A stretch of DNA of 26,136 bases from JBEGQX01 sp041180805 (lineage in GTDB: Bacteria > Planctomycetota > Planctomycetia > Gemmatales > Gemmataceae), in the NCBI GenBank assembly GCA_041180805.1, contig JBEGQX010000276.1:1-26136 (forward strand). Direction: 5' to 3'. Below are positions 1 through 8,649 of this stretch, piece by piece. Positions within the stretch are counted from its first letter, which is position 1. Each line of letters starts with the position of its first letter. A program made the position numbers and the translations under genes. A model generated the notes under the pieces. It was not told where the DNA came from, searched no databases, and was given only the letters and a program-made list of their open reading frames with translations.

Positions 1-572
1 GACTTGGGATTTCCTTCGATGGCATCCGCGTTGGATATTCTTTGAAGGGATGGAAGATAAGGCACCCGAGACATTGCCACAATATTCCCAGTGGCGGAGT
101 AGTTTCCAAAAGTTAGAAACGATAATGGGCAAGCAGGTCCTTTGCAGGCTGCCACCAATGCCGCAAAAGTGGGATAGGCGAGGCTGTCCAGTTTGCCTGT
201 TGCCATGTACCTTGCGCCCGGGGAATGGTTGTTAACCGAATAATCCAGGCCATTTATAACCAAGAGCTCGCGACCGAATTGCTTGTAAAAGTCTTCATTC
301 GACATGCCGCCATTCTTATGCTTTGAGGTGGGTGCATATTTATGCGCGCCTTCCGTAAGAATTTCGCCTTCCTTGTAAAGACGATTGATTCCCCCAGTCC
401 CCTTCGGATCCATCAGATAAGTGGTGTCCCAGCCACCGGAGGCATTGATTACCAGATAAAACGGCCCTTCGTAGGGTGGTTCTTCCCGCATGGAAGCTGA
501 AACAGGCATTGTAACCGGAGCTGCAAATCCCAAACCGGCTGCGGCGCATATTTTCAGGAAATCTCTTCTCAT
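1..572 (-). CDS. DUF1501-type exported protein, N-terminal 190 residues (cut by window edge)
   Basis: The reading frame opens at an ATG at 572 and runs off the left edge, so only about 190 residues are visible. The N-terminus begins MRRDFLKICAAAGLGFAA, a twin-Arg motif plus hydrophobic stretch typical of Tat-exported planctomycete DUF1501/DUF1552 proteins. It is followed by an INASGGWDTT segment, comparable to the sulfatase-like GG..D entry motif of DUF1501. Later text such as NHSPGARYMATG resembles the family's 'H..g...m.tG' region. The start lies 11 bases after the stop of the upstream haem-motif gene, and its AAGGA ribosome binding site overlaps that stop, so the two genes are very likely co-transcribed and coupled. 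Family function is not established; it is usually paired with a planctomycete cytochrome-type protein, as here. Confidence 0.8.
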   Translation of the reverse strand, partial: MRRDFLKICAAAGLGFAAPVTMPVSASMREEPPYEGPFYLVINASGGWDTTYLMDPKGTGGINRLYKEGEILTEGAHKYAPTSKHKNGGMSNEDFYKQFGRELLVINGLDYSVNNHSPGARYMATGKLDSLAYPTFAALVAACKGPACPLSFLTFGNYSATGNIVAMSRVPYLPSLQRISNADAIEGNPK

Positions 573-583
573 GTGCTTATTCC

Positions 584-2863
584 TTATTCGTAAAGAAATT
601 CCTGCTGACGAAGCAGATAGGTTACCACCGCCCGCCATGCCCGCACGGTATATTTTGGATCTGGAACAGGCGATAACAGGTTTTGCCTGCAGGAGTAATT
701 TTCCCTGGGATCAATACCTTTGCGCTCGCTTGCATCCTGCACGATTCCGGAGAATAGTTCAAAGGTGCGTTTCACTTCGGGAGATTCCTCGGAATCGTAC
801 CTGCCAAGCACACGTTGATGAAGGTGTACGATGGCCTTGCGAATTAAGGTGTCTGCTTCCGGGGAACTTCCGGGCAAAATGTCGGGTTCGATGCCGGGAA
901 AGAGAATTCTTTCCCCAACAGGTCTGCTGAAATCCATGGCGGTCTGTTTGCAGGCCACATCGTTAGCCAGAATGCGCTGAATGGCCCCCATGGCACCACT
1001 GGGGTCGGTTGCTCTTTCGGTTACTTCCTTGGAATCGATTCCGCCGTACAGCATCGCCATCTGGTCGTGCAACCTTCCCCAGGGTTTTCCAAAAACAGCA
1101 GCGACTTTGCGCTCCACCTGTTCCGGTGCCAGCATCCGAACCAGTCCCACATCGTCTAATTCCGCTTTGCGCCCGGGATTTTCAATTGCGGTCGCCAGAC
1201 CATCGGCGCGGTAAAAGTCCGAGACTATCCAATCCTTGATGACCTGCTTGAAATTGAAATCCTTTTGGGAGAAGTTTCTGGCGATCTTCTCTATCTGCTT
1301 GCGCTGTTCAAAATAGGCGCGTTGTCTGGCAGGATAGAGGGGATCCGAGATTTCCTTGGGTGGCAAAAGTGTCTTTCGGCCTGTAAGCAGGTACCAGGCG
1401 TGTTCAGTCATGGCAACGGTGAATCGAGGGTCCCTGGCGGTATGTTCCCCAAGCCATTGCAAGGCTCGCCATCTTTCCTTCTCCGGAAGTTCCTCGCCTT
1501 CAAAACCCGGGCTGAACATATCCTTGAACCAGCCTCCTTTGCGCCTGCCGTAGACTCCCTCAAATTTCCAGTAGTCCTGAAAGAGTCCTGCTACAGGATC
1601 CAGAGTCTTGTGACAGACCACACATTCTGGTGCCTGCATGGTTGGAATTTGATACTTGGAGGAAGCCGCTGCGGCATCAGTCACCCTGGCAGCCAGTTCC
1701 AAAACATCGATGCCGAGAAACTGCTGGAAATACATGCGAGCCCGCAACCTATTGCGATTAGTCTCGGTGGTGGGGTAACGTTTCATGTACTGGAATGTGC
1801 TTAAAATACCCGCATGCGGGTAAAAACCCGTGGCCGATTCCTGATCGTCCGCCTTATTGCGCCCAACCAGCGCCTTGAGTTTGACAGGTATGTATTCAAG
1901 AGGGTCTTCAGGGTTTTTGAACTTGGGTTTCAACTCTTCGTAAATGCCATATCCCCTGGAAGTGTAGGGGGTCACCATTATATAGTCGGCGGTCACAATC
2001 TCGGTAAACGGTCGGTCGTTACGCACAATGTATTCAATAAGCTTCATTGGTTCGCCGAGCATTGCCTTGCGATAATCGTTCGAAAGCTTGTAGCCTGCCT
2101 GTCTGCGTTCCTTTTCATCCTGAATATGGCTTAGATCAAACTTCTGGGTCCAACCTCGTGTGGTGCTAAAGTGTTCGTAAGAAAGAGCGTTCTCCGGCAC
2201 ATCGTCATAACCAACTGTAAGGAAGATATCGTTAAAACCCTCGCGAATGCGATCAAAGAATGCATCTTCTTTCATCAAGTTATCGAGGATTCCTGGGAGG
2301 GCGCTCAGTCCTGTTTTTTCAACAATGGATGATTCTTCTTTTGTGGGTAGCCTACCTGCCAGACTCAGGGTTACTCTTCGCAGCAGTTTGCGGTCCTCCA
2401 GCATTCTGATTCCCGAAAAGAAAGGCAGTGCATTCTTCTCTTCCAATATGGGCATTTTTTCTTTAGCGGCCTGATGCAGAACTTTGATGAAGCTGGCAAG
2501 TACTTGGTATTCGGCTGAGTCTTGTTTGACCTGTTCTTTGCCCCCATGGTTAAGTTTGCCTGTTGCCTTTAAGAGTAATCGGGATTGGTGAACCATGGCC
2601 TCCTGACGCGCCATTCGGATGAAAATATCGCGGTTGTGACGCATGTCTTCGCTAGGGTTTTGGGAGCGCCTTGGGTCACGGAGTACAAACCTACTTTCCT
2701 CGGCATCGCCACCGATTCTATGGCATTGCAGGCAAACTCGTTCGCCGACCTTGGCCCAAACTTCATCCCTGAAATAGTTTTCGGACACTTCAGCGCTGGA
2801 AGCACTGCTTGCAAACGTCAGCCAGGCCCAAAAGAACAAAAATAGGGATCGCGTAAGATGCAT
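584..2863 (-). CDS. Exported planctomycete protein with two CxxCH motifs (DUF1549/DUF1592/DUF1588-like)
   Basis: About 759 residues from the ATG at 2863. This start is preferred because it gives a clean signal peptide (MHLTRSLFLFFWAWLTF...SSA); a GTG at 2914 in the same frame would add 17 residues in front of it. A CLQCH motif sits at residues 44-48 and an ECVVCHKTLDPVAG motif near residues 413-423. The second matches the haem-like or metal-binding block of DUF1588 proteins (CxxCH..DP.G). The segment LLRRVTLSLAGRLPTKEE (about 161-178) resembles the start of DUF1549, and the RPFTEIVTADYIMV stretch (about 284-297) recalls DUF1592. It is probably a periplasmic, possibly c-type-haem protein of unknown function. 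It forms a two-gene unit with the DUF1501 gene downstream. The exact Pfam assignments are my inference from motif resemblance. Confidence 0.85.
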   Translation of the reverse strand: MHLTRSLFLFFWAWLTFASSASSAEVSENYFRDEVWAKVGERVCLQCHRIGGDAEESRFVLRDPRRSQNPSEDMRHNRDIFIRMARQEAMVHQSRLLLKATGKLNHGGKEQVKQDSAEYQVLASFIKVLHQAAKEKMPILEEKNALPFFSGIRMLEDRKLLRRVTLSLAGRLPTKEESSIVEKTGLSALPGILDNLMKEDAFFDRIREGFNDIFLTVGYDDVPENALSYEHFSTTRGWTQKFDLSHIQDEKERRQAGYKLSNDYRKAMLGEPMKLIEYIVRNDRPFTEIVTADYIMVTPYTSRGYGIYEELKPKFKNPEDPLEYIPVKLKALVGRNKADDQESATGFYPHAGILSTFQYMKRYPTTETNRNRLRARMYFQQFLGIDVLELAARVTDAAAASSKYQIPTMQAPECVVCHKTLDPVAGLFQDYWKFEGVYGRRKGGWFKDMFSPGFEGEELPEKERWRALQWLGEHTARDPRFTVAMTEHAWYLLTGRKTLLPPKEISDPLYPARQRAYFEQRKQIEKIARNFSQKDFNFKQVIKDWIVSDFYRADGLATAIENPGRKAELDDVGLVRMLAPEQVERKVAAVFGKPWGRLHDQMAMLYGGIDSKEVTERATDPSGAMGAIQRILANDVACKQTAMDFSRPVGERILFPGIEPDILPGSSPEADTLIRKAIVHLHQRVLGRYDSEESPEVKRTFELFSGIVQDASERKGIDPRENYSCRQNLLSPVPDPKYTVRAWRAVVTYLLRQQEFLYE

Positions 2864-3082
2864 GTTTGGCGCTCTTGGAACACCATGGGGAGGAATAAAT
2901 CCGGCCTTGGGCACTCTCCAAGGTGGGAATTACCGATTACTTCCGCGTGGATGGTGCTTTACAGCACAGTTATTCAATCTTAAATTGGATCACTTGCCAT
3001 GGCCATACGATAGTTCGGCAATTGCGCTCATTTTAATCTTTTGTGAAATAACTGGCCTAAAGATTGGGGATTTAAAGGATGA

Positions 3083-4186
3083 TTAATCATCCTCTTCGTC
3101 GTCTTCCAGATTGGCCCATGGGTTTGCCTCCTTGCTGGCCAGCAAATCCAATTCCAAAAGCACCGTCATTGCGGAATCTGGCCGCTTGTCCTTGGTCTTG
3201 TTCATCAAGCGTTCTATCAATTCGACAAACCAGTCGGAAAGATCGGAGCGAAATTTGGAAATGGGTTCTGGCTTGGCTCGTCTTTGCGCGTGTATCTTTT
3301 CTTTTTTCTCAAGGCCAGGGAAGGGTAATTTGCCGGTCAGGGCGTGGTACATGGTGCAACCTAAACCGTAAAGATCGGCCCGGCAGTCTATGTCGATGGA
3401 GTTATAGGATTGTTCCGGGGCAATATAGTCCATGGTGCCAACTATATATCCTTTGCCACCAATCACCCGAAGGTCTTCCTCTTTTTCACCCTGGATCATC
3501 GCAAGGCCGAAATCGAAAAGCTTGGCTTGGTTTTCAGGGGTCACCATGATGTTGGATGGCTTGATATCCCTGTGAAAAATACCCCGCTCGTGGGCATGGG
3601 CCAGAGCCTTTAAAATGTCACGCATCAAATGAATGGCTAATTCCTGGTCCAGTACGCCTTTTTCCTGGATGATCTTGAGTAGGGATTTTCCTGGTACAAA
3701 CTCCAGCACCATGTAGTTGAGTGTGGCAAACTCTTCCAAGCTGAACACCTTGACGATGTTGGGGTGATCCAGCTTTTGTGCAATGTAGAATTCCCTCTTG
3801 AATCGTTCGAGCAGGCGGTCCTGGCGATCTGTCTTCAGGGTGCGCAGAACCTTGATACTAAGGAATTCCTTGGGGTTGTCGTTCTTTCGGGCAAGGTAAA
3901 CCGTGCTCATGCCACCCTTGCCGAGAAGCGAAAGTACCTGATAGTTTTTCATCACCAGGCCACGGGATTTTCCCTTGAGGATGCGTTCGGCCTGGAACTT
4001 GGTGATTTTGCCACTTTTAATCAGATGATCTGCAATAAGAACGGGATCAGATTTGGTTGTCTTTTCAAGGTTGTTGAACAGAACAACCACTTCCACTTTA
4101 TCCATCAATCCGCTGCGCATTAGCGACATCAGGAAGTCGCCTACATTGTGCTCCGGGTCTGGCTTGCCTTGGGGCTGGTTATCCAT
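3083..4186 (-). CDS. Soluble Hanks-type Ser/Thr protein kinase
   Basis: 367 residues. An N-terminal region of about 80 residues precedes the kinase domain. The domain shows all key elements: Gly-rich loop GKGGMSTVY (89-97), ATP-anchoring Lys 112 (LSIKVL), alphaC Glu near 132, catalytic HRDIKPSN (205-212), DFGLA (225-229) and APEQ (256-259). No transmembrane helix or extracellular sensor is visible; the protein ends in a strongly acidic tail (EDDEEDD). It is therefore predicted to be active and cytoplasmic. The N-terminal stretch (DPVLIADHLIKSGKITKFQ, about 47-65) resembles the short helical region placed before many planctomycete kinases. The start has a good GGAG site, and the gene begins 23 bases after the pheT stop, so it is likely transcribed from the translation operon. 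The substrate is unknown. Confidence 0.93.
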   Translation of the reverse strand: MDNQPQGKPDPEHNVGDFLMSLMRSGLMDKVEVVVLFNNLEKTTKSDPVLIADHLIKSGKITKFQAERILKGKSRGLVMKNYQVLSLLGKGGMSTVYLARKNDNPKEFLSIKVLRTLKTDRQDRLLERFKREFYIAQKLDHPNIVKVFSLEEFATLNYMVLEFVPGKSLLKIIQEKGVLDQELAIHLMRDILKALAHAHERGIFHRDIKPSNIMVTPENQAKLFDFGLAMIQGEKEEDLRVIGGKGYIVGTMDYIAPEQSYNSIDIDCRADLYGLGCTMYHALTGKLPFPGLEKKEKIHAQRRAKPEPISKFRSDLSDWFVELIERLMNKTKDKRPDSAMTVLLELDLLASKEANPWANLEDDEEDD

Positions 4187-4209
4187 GAAATGGCTCCAAA
4201 ACCGGCATC

Positions 4210-6723
4210 CTAGGCATCTTTGCCACGGATTTGTGCTTTCAAGACATGCTTCAGACGATCCTCGATTTTCTTGTGAAGCTTGTCCACTTCCTTGTCGTTC
4301 AAGGTGCGATCAGGTGCCTGGTAAGATAACGCAAAGGCAAGACTTTTGGAACCACTAGGAATCTGGTCGCCCTGATAAATATCGAAAAGCCTCGCGTACT
4401 GCAGCATACCACCACCAGCAGCTTGCATTTCCTGTTGGATTCGGTCGCAGGCTACCGCCTGGTCGACCACTACCGCAATATCACGCAGCGCAACAGGGTA
4501 TCTGGACACGGGTTTGGATAATTCCCGTTCGGGCAAGCCCATGCGAAGAGCGGTCATGTCCAATTCGGCAATCAGAACTTCAAATCCCTCAAAACCAAAT
4601 TGTGAGGCAAGCTTTGGATGCATCACGCCGAACCATCCTGCATCCTTCTTACGAACCATAACTCTGGCGGATTTACCGGGATGAACACAAGCGGGCCCAC
4701 CGGTCTGGAAAGAAACATCCTGCAAATGAAGTTGGGCAAATAAACCTTCGAGAATGCCTTTCAGGTCAAAGAAGTCCATTCCTGGCAGTTTTTCCTTGGG
4801 CCCATCCCAGGTTTCCTGGGCGCGGGTGCCAGTCAAGGCAAGGGAAAGTTTCCATGGCTCGCTGGGTAGCTTTTGTCCCTCAACTTTAAGATAGACTTTG
4901 CCCACTTCAAACAATCGTACTTCCTTGCAATGGCGCGAATTCAGCAGAGTGACCGGAACCAGACTGGCGATCAGGCTGTTACGCATCACAGTTCTTTCAG
5001 AACTGATCGGGTTCAGCAGTTCGACATAGCCAGTCGCGGCGGAGTTGGTGAACGGCTTTTCCGCTTCTGGTGAAGTTAGCGAATAAGTGATTGCTTCCTG
5101 CAAGCCGAGCCTTGCAAGGGCATCCTTCAGATCCCGTTCAAAGTCCATTTCCGGGTCAAAGAGTGGAGGTGGAAGTTGTTCGGAAAGAAGGGTGGCGGGG
5201 AAATGGTCGTAACCATGCAGGCGGGCGATTTCCTCGAGGATATCTGCCGCGCCGGCCTGAATATCCAGTCGATGGCCAGGTACGGTGGTCTTGAGAATTT
5301 CCGTGTTCAACCGTTCAACTTTGAATTCGAGAGTTCCAAGCAGTTGTTCGCATATTTCGGCTGTTATTGGAATGCCTAGGATTCTACTAGCCTTGGAAAG
5401 CGAAAACTCGATCACTTGGGGGGAGGGCGGTGCTGGGTATCTATCCACAACGCCCTTGGCGATGGATGCCCCAGCAATCTCCTGCATGCATTTGCAGGCC
5501 CTTAATGCTGCGGGCATAACCTGTTCGGGATGAATACCCTTGCTAAACCTTAGTGCCGCTTCGCTGGGAAGTTGAAGTTTTTTCATGCCTTTGCGAATGC
5601 AAAGGAAGTCGAAATTGGCACTTTCCAGCAGTACCGACTTGGTGTTGGAAGTGACTTCGGTATCTTTGCCACCCATCAAGCCCGCCAAAGCAATGGGGCC
5701 CTTTTGGTCTGCAATTACCAGAATATCCTCAGTCAATTCACGGTCTTGCCCATCAAGGGTGATTAGCTTTTCACCCGCCTTTGCGAACCGTACGGTAATC
5801 TTGGGATTGTTTCCACCAGAGCGATTTAGAAGAACATCATAGTCGAATGCGTGCAAGGGTTGCCCAAGCTCCAACATCACATAATTGGTAATATCCACGA
5901 TGTTATTAATGGGGCGCATTCCGCACTGGACAAGCCTTCGCTTGAGCCAGTTGGGGGAATCCTGGACCTGTACATTTTCCGCTAGCATGGCGGAGTATCT
6001 GCCACACGCGATGTTCGCCGTTATTTCCACCTCGACCTTGTTGGATACTTCTGGGCCAGTGGCGCTTATTTCCAGCGATGGTGTTTTCAATTTGCCATGG
6101 GTAAGTGCTGCGACTTCCCTGGCGATGCCCACCATGGAAAGGCAGCGAGCCTTGTTGGGAAGAATATCCACTTCCAGAATGCTGTCACCAAAGTAATCCA
6201 CAAGAGGCATTCCCACGGGGGCTTCTTCCTCAAGAATGATAATACCTTCGTGATCCTCGGAAATTCCAAGTTCAAAACCGGAACAGACCATCCCCTCGCT
6301 GACGACTCCGCGTATTTTGCCCGGTTTAAGTTCCTTCAAAACCTTGGGTGTTGCATGACCGTCAAAAAGCACGGATCCGGACAGGGCCAGTACCACTTTC
6401 TGCCCTTTGTCGCCCACGCTAAGGTTGGGGGCGCCCGTGACCATGGTGATGGACTTGCCGTTGCCGTATTCCACGGTGGGAAGTTTCAAGCGGTCCGCAT
6501 CGGGGTGCTTGTCTACTTTGCTTACTTGGCCGATGAAAATCGTTTCAGGATTCCATACTGGATATGGTTCTTCTGCTCCAAGGCGCAGGTTTTCCGGAGG
6601 GGAAACGCCCCAGTGCTTGATGGCGGAAACTTCCAGTCCGCCCAGGGCGAGTCTTTCTACAAGCTGCGCCAAGGGCAGATTGTATTCCACATATTCCTTA
6701 AGCCAGCGAATAGGTACCTTCAT
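4210..6723 (-). CDS. pheT: Phenylalanine-tRNA ligase beta subunit
   Basis: 837 residues, slightly longer than usual for bacterial PheT (about 790-810). It forms the alpha2-beta2 enzyme with PheS that charges tRNA-Phe in the cytoplasm. Domains in order: a short N-terminal segment (MKVPIRWLKEYVE), EMAP/OB-like tRNA-binding domain (about 60-175, with VDKHPDADRLK and MVTGAPN), B3/4 editing domain (about 235-425, GMRPINNIVDITNYVM and PLHAFDYD), B5 domain (about 430-510), catalytic-like core, and a C-terminal anticodon-binding ferredoxin-like domain (from about 735, VSRYPVALRDIAVVVD). The gene begins 55 bases after pheS, with a GGAA-type ribosome binding site, and is followed at 23 bases by the kinase gene. 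Confidence 0.98.
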   Translation of the reverse strand: MKVPIRWLKEYVEYNLPLAQLVERLALGGLEVSAIKHWGVSPPENLRLGAEEPYPVWNPETIFIGQVSKVDKHPDADRLKLPTVEYGNGKSITMVTGAPNLSVGDKGQKVVLALSGSVLFDGHATPKVLKELKPGKIRGVVSEGMVCSGFELGISEDHEGIIILEEEAPVGMPLVDYFGDSILEVDILPNKARCLSMVGIAREVAALTHGKLKTPSLEISATGPEVSNKVEVEITANIACGRYSAMLAENVQVQDSPNWLKRRLVQCGMRPINNIVDITNYVMLELGQPLHAFDYDVLLNRSGGNNPKITVRFAKAGEKLITLDGQDRELTEDILVIADQKGPIALAGLMGGKDTEVTSNTKSVLLESANFDFLCIRKGMKKLQLPSEAALRFSKGIHPEQVMPAALRACKCMQEIAGASIAKGVVDRYPAPPSPQVIEFSLSKASRILGIPITAEICEQLLGTLEFKVERLNTEILKTTVPGHRLDIQAGAADILEEIARLHGYDHFPATLLSEQLPPPLFDPEMDFERDLKDALARLGLQEAITYSLTSPEAEKPFTNSAATGYVELLNPISSERTVMRNSLIASLVPVTLLNSRHCKEVRLFEVGKVYLKVEGQKLPSEPWKLSLALTGTRAQETWDGPKEKLPGMDFFDLKGILEGLFAQLHLQDVSFQTGGPACVHPGKSARVMVRKKDAGWFGVMHPKLASQFGFEGFEVLIAELDMTALRMGLPERELSKPVSRYPVALRDIAVVVDQAVACDRIQQEMQAAGGGMLQYARLFDIYQGDQIPSGSKSLAFALSYQAPDRTLNDKEVDKLHKKIEDRLKHVLKAQIRGKDA

Positions 6724-6778
6724 GATTCAAATTTCCAGTTTGTTTTGGTCGCTAAGAACAACCGAGAGCCTGGCCAGC

Positions 6779-7801
6779 TTAGAACTGGGAAAGAAATCTC
6801 AGGTCGTTGGTCCAAAATTCCCGAATATCCTCGATGGCATGGCGAAGCATGGAGATGCGCTCAGGACCCATTCCAAAGGCAAAACCCGAGTACTGGTTGG
6901 GGTCGTACCCGCCATTCTTAAGGACTTCCGGGTGGACCATGCCAGCACCCATGATTTCAAGCCAGCCCGTTTTCTTGCAAAGTGAGCAACCCTTGCCGCT
7001 GCATACAATGCAATCCATGTCCACTTCAATGCTGGGTTCTGTGAACGGAAAATAACTTGAGCGGATTCGAACTTTGCGAGAGTCACCAAACATTTTTCTG
7101 GCAAAGGTGCTGATGGTGCCCTTCAGGTCTGTCATGGTGATATTGTGGCCTACCACAAGGCCCTCCACCTGATGAAACATGATTTCACTGCGGGTGGTGA
7201 TTGCCTCGTACCGATAGCACATTCCGGGCAAAATTACCCTGATTGGGGAGGGGAAAAATTTCCGCATCACATGAATTTGTCCGGGAGAGGTGTGAGTACG
7301 GAGGATAACTCCCTGATCCTTGGTGTGGAAAGTGTCCCACATATCGCGGGCTGGGTGATGTTCGGGCATGTTCAAAAGCCCAAAATTAAACTCATCATCC
7401 TCAATTTCCCTGGAACGGAAAACCTGAAAGCCCATTTCGGCAAAAATGTGCTGAATATCGCGAAGAGTTTGGGTTGCAACATGAAGTTTGCCGGCAGAAG
7501 GCGTCCGCCCCGGCAGGGTGATATCTAGTTTTTCTGTCTCGAGGCTTTTAAGAAGGGCAGTTTCCTGCACAGATTTCAGAGCTTCTTCGTAAGCGCTCTG
7601 AAGGCTTTCTTTGACAAGGTTGGCTTCTTTGCCGTAATCTTTTCTTTGTTCGGGGGGAAGCTCGCTTACTTTTTTGAGAGCAAGCAGCATTTCACCGGTT
7701 TTGCCAAAATATTTGGTATTCCAAGACCGAAGGAGGTTTTCGTCACTGCAAGAAGAGAGTTCACCTAGCGCTCGCGATTTGAGGGCATCCAATTCTGACA
7801 T
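6779..7801 (-). CDS. pheS: Phenylalanine-tRNA ligase alpha subunit
   Basis: 340 residues, the normal length. It is the catalytic class II synthetase subunit. The N-terminal helical arm covers about the first 90 residues. The catalytic domain shows HHPARDMWDTF (148-158), RTHTSPGQIH (168-177), MCYRYEAITTRSEIMFHQVEG (motif 2 region, 194-214) and GFAFGMGPERISMLR (motif 3, 306-320). A four-cysteine insert, C264-x2-C267-x4-C272-x2-C275 followed by KTGWLEI, is present as in many bacterial PheS proteins. The ATG at 7801 is preceded by a GGAAGG site. It follows rplT by 36 bases and precedes pheT by 55. Confidence 0.98.
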   Translation of the reverse strand: MSELDALKSRALGELSSCSDENLLRSWNTKYFGKTGEMLLALKKVSELPPEQRKDYGKEANLVKESLQSAYEEALKSVQETALLKSLETEKLDITLPGRTPSAGKLHVATQTLRDIQHIFAEMGFQVFRSREIEDDEFNFGLLNMPEHHPARDMWDTFHTKDQGVILRTHTSPGQIHVMRKFFPSPIRVILPGMCYRYEAITTRSEIMFHQVEGLVVGHNITMTDLKGTISTFARKMFGDSRKVRIRSSYFPFTEPSIEVDMDCIVCSGKGCSLCKKTGWLEIMGAGMVHPEVLKNGGYDPNQYSGFAFGMGPERISMLRHAIEDIREFWTNDLRFLSQF

Positions 7802-7837
7802 GGTTTTGCCTTCCGTTGCGCGCTAATTCATGAATTA

Positions 7838-8206
7838 TTACTTCAGCCCGACGGGTTGGTGCTTCTTGGCAACTTCAACAATCGCACTGAAAGTTTCAGG
7901 ATCGTGAATCGCTATTTCAGAAAGCGTCCTGCGATCCAAAATAATATTGGCGTTGGTGAGTCCTGCGATCAACTGACTGTAGCGAATACCGCGCATTCTG
8001 CAGGCAGCGCTAACTCGAACAATCCAAAGCCGACGGAAAAGACGCTTCTTGGCTTTGCGATCGCGGAAAGCATAAACGCCAGCACGGATCAAGGTTACCC
8101 TTGACTGGCGAATTAGATTATGACGGCTAGCCCTGTAACCTTTTGTTAGCTTACGAAGGCGCTTGCGATCTCGAAGAACTGTCTTGCCGCTTCTTGCACG
8201 AGTCAT
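7838..8206 (-). CDS. rplT: 50S ribosomal protein L20
   Basis: 122 residues, the usual size. The very basic N-terminal tail (RKRLRKLTKGYRASRHNL) and the conserved RDRKAKKRLFRRLWIVRVSAA and AGLTNANIILDRRTLSEIA segments identify L20, which binds 23S rRNA early in large-subunit assembly. It sits 55 bases after rpmI and 36 before pheS, the standard order. In some bacteria L20 represses its own operon by binding an mRNA structure; I could not identify such a structure here. A GGAG site lies 11 bases upstream of the ATG. Confidence 0.98.
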   Translation of the reverse strand: MTRARSGKTVLRDRKRLRKLTKGYRASRHNLIRQSRVTLIRAGVYAFRDRKAKKRLFRRLWIVRVSAACRMRGIRYSQLIAGLTNANIILDRRTLSEIAIHDPETFSAIVEVAKKHQPVGLK

Positions 8207-8261
8207 GGCTCAAAAATCTCCGCTGAATTTCTTATATTTCTTGAAGCTGGTGGGAAAAGAC

Positions 8262-8462
8262 CTAGGACTTTCCACCCATCATTCTGATGTACTTCTTTGC
8301 CAACTTTCCGCCGTCAGTCACGGTTCCACGCAGACGACGCTTCCTCTTGGAGGTTTTATGGCTGTTTAAGTGCTTCTTGCCAGCCTTGTGGCGCTTTAAC
8401 TTGCCATTGGCTGTTACGCGAAATCGTTTCTTGGCGCCTTTGTGTGACTTCATCTTGGGCAT
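8262..8462 (-). CDS. rpmI: 50S ribosomal protein L35
   Basis: 66 residues from the ATG at 8462, which gives the canonical N-terminus MPKMKSHKGAKKRFRVTANG. An in-frame ATG at 8486 would add eight non-conserved residues and is less likely; a GGGTAG site precedes the chosen start. The Lys/Arg-rich body and the C-terminal block around KLAKKYIRMM match L35, a small component of the large ribosomal subunit. It follows infC after a 187-base gap that contains an intrinsic terminator, and precedes rplT by 55 bases. Confidence 0.97.
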   Translation of the reverse strand: MPKMKSHKGAKKRFRVTANGKLKRHKAGKKHLNSHKTSKRKRRLRGTVTDGGKLAKKYIRMMGGKS

Positions 8463-8617
8463 GGTTCTACCCTTATCCCATTCCAAATTTAAACATCCGC
8501 GGATTCATCAAAGTGGCGAAATTCTGCCTGGAAACCGCGCAAATACCAGCAGACCAAACCATAAGTGAGGAAAATAGCAGTTTTCTTCACAACATGGCAG
8601 GAAAAGATGATATAGGG

Positions 8618-8638
8618 AAAAAAGTGCCCGATGGCACC
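8618..8638 (-). terminator. Intrinsic terminator or attenuator between infC and rpmI
   Basis: On the minus strand the sequence reads GTGCC-ATCG-GGCAC followed directly by six T residues. This is a five-base-pair GC-rich stem (six with a closing G-U pair), a tetraloop and a U-tract. It begins 11 bases past the infC stop. It could end infC transcripts or act as a partial terminator setting the ratio of IF3 to L35/L20/PheST. No convincing sigma-70 promoter was found between it and rpmI. Confidence 0.6.
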
Positions 8639-8649
8639 AATGCCTTGAA

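Noticed and set aside
490..930. 146-codon plus-strand frame near the left end
   Set aside because: It is a shadow of the minus-strand DUF1501 and haem-motif genes, which have clear motifs and export signals.
3028..3063. Inverted repeat AATCTTT/AAAGATT downstream of the kinase gene
   Set aside because: The stem is AT-only with a long loop and no T-tract on either strand, so it is not a credible terminator.
6097..6921. 274-codon plus-strand frame opposite pheT and pheS
   Set aside because: It is antisense to two certain genes and its translation has no recognisable family features; a codon-bias shadow.
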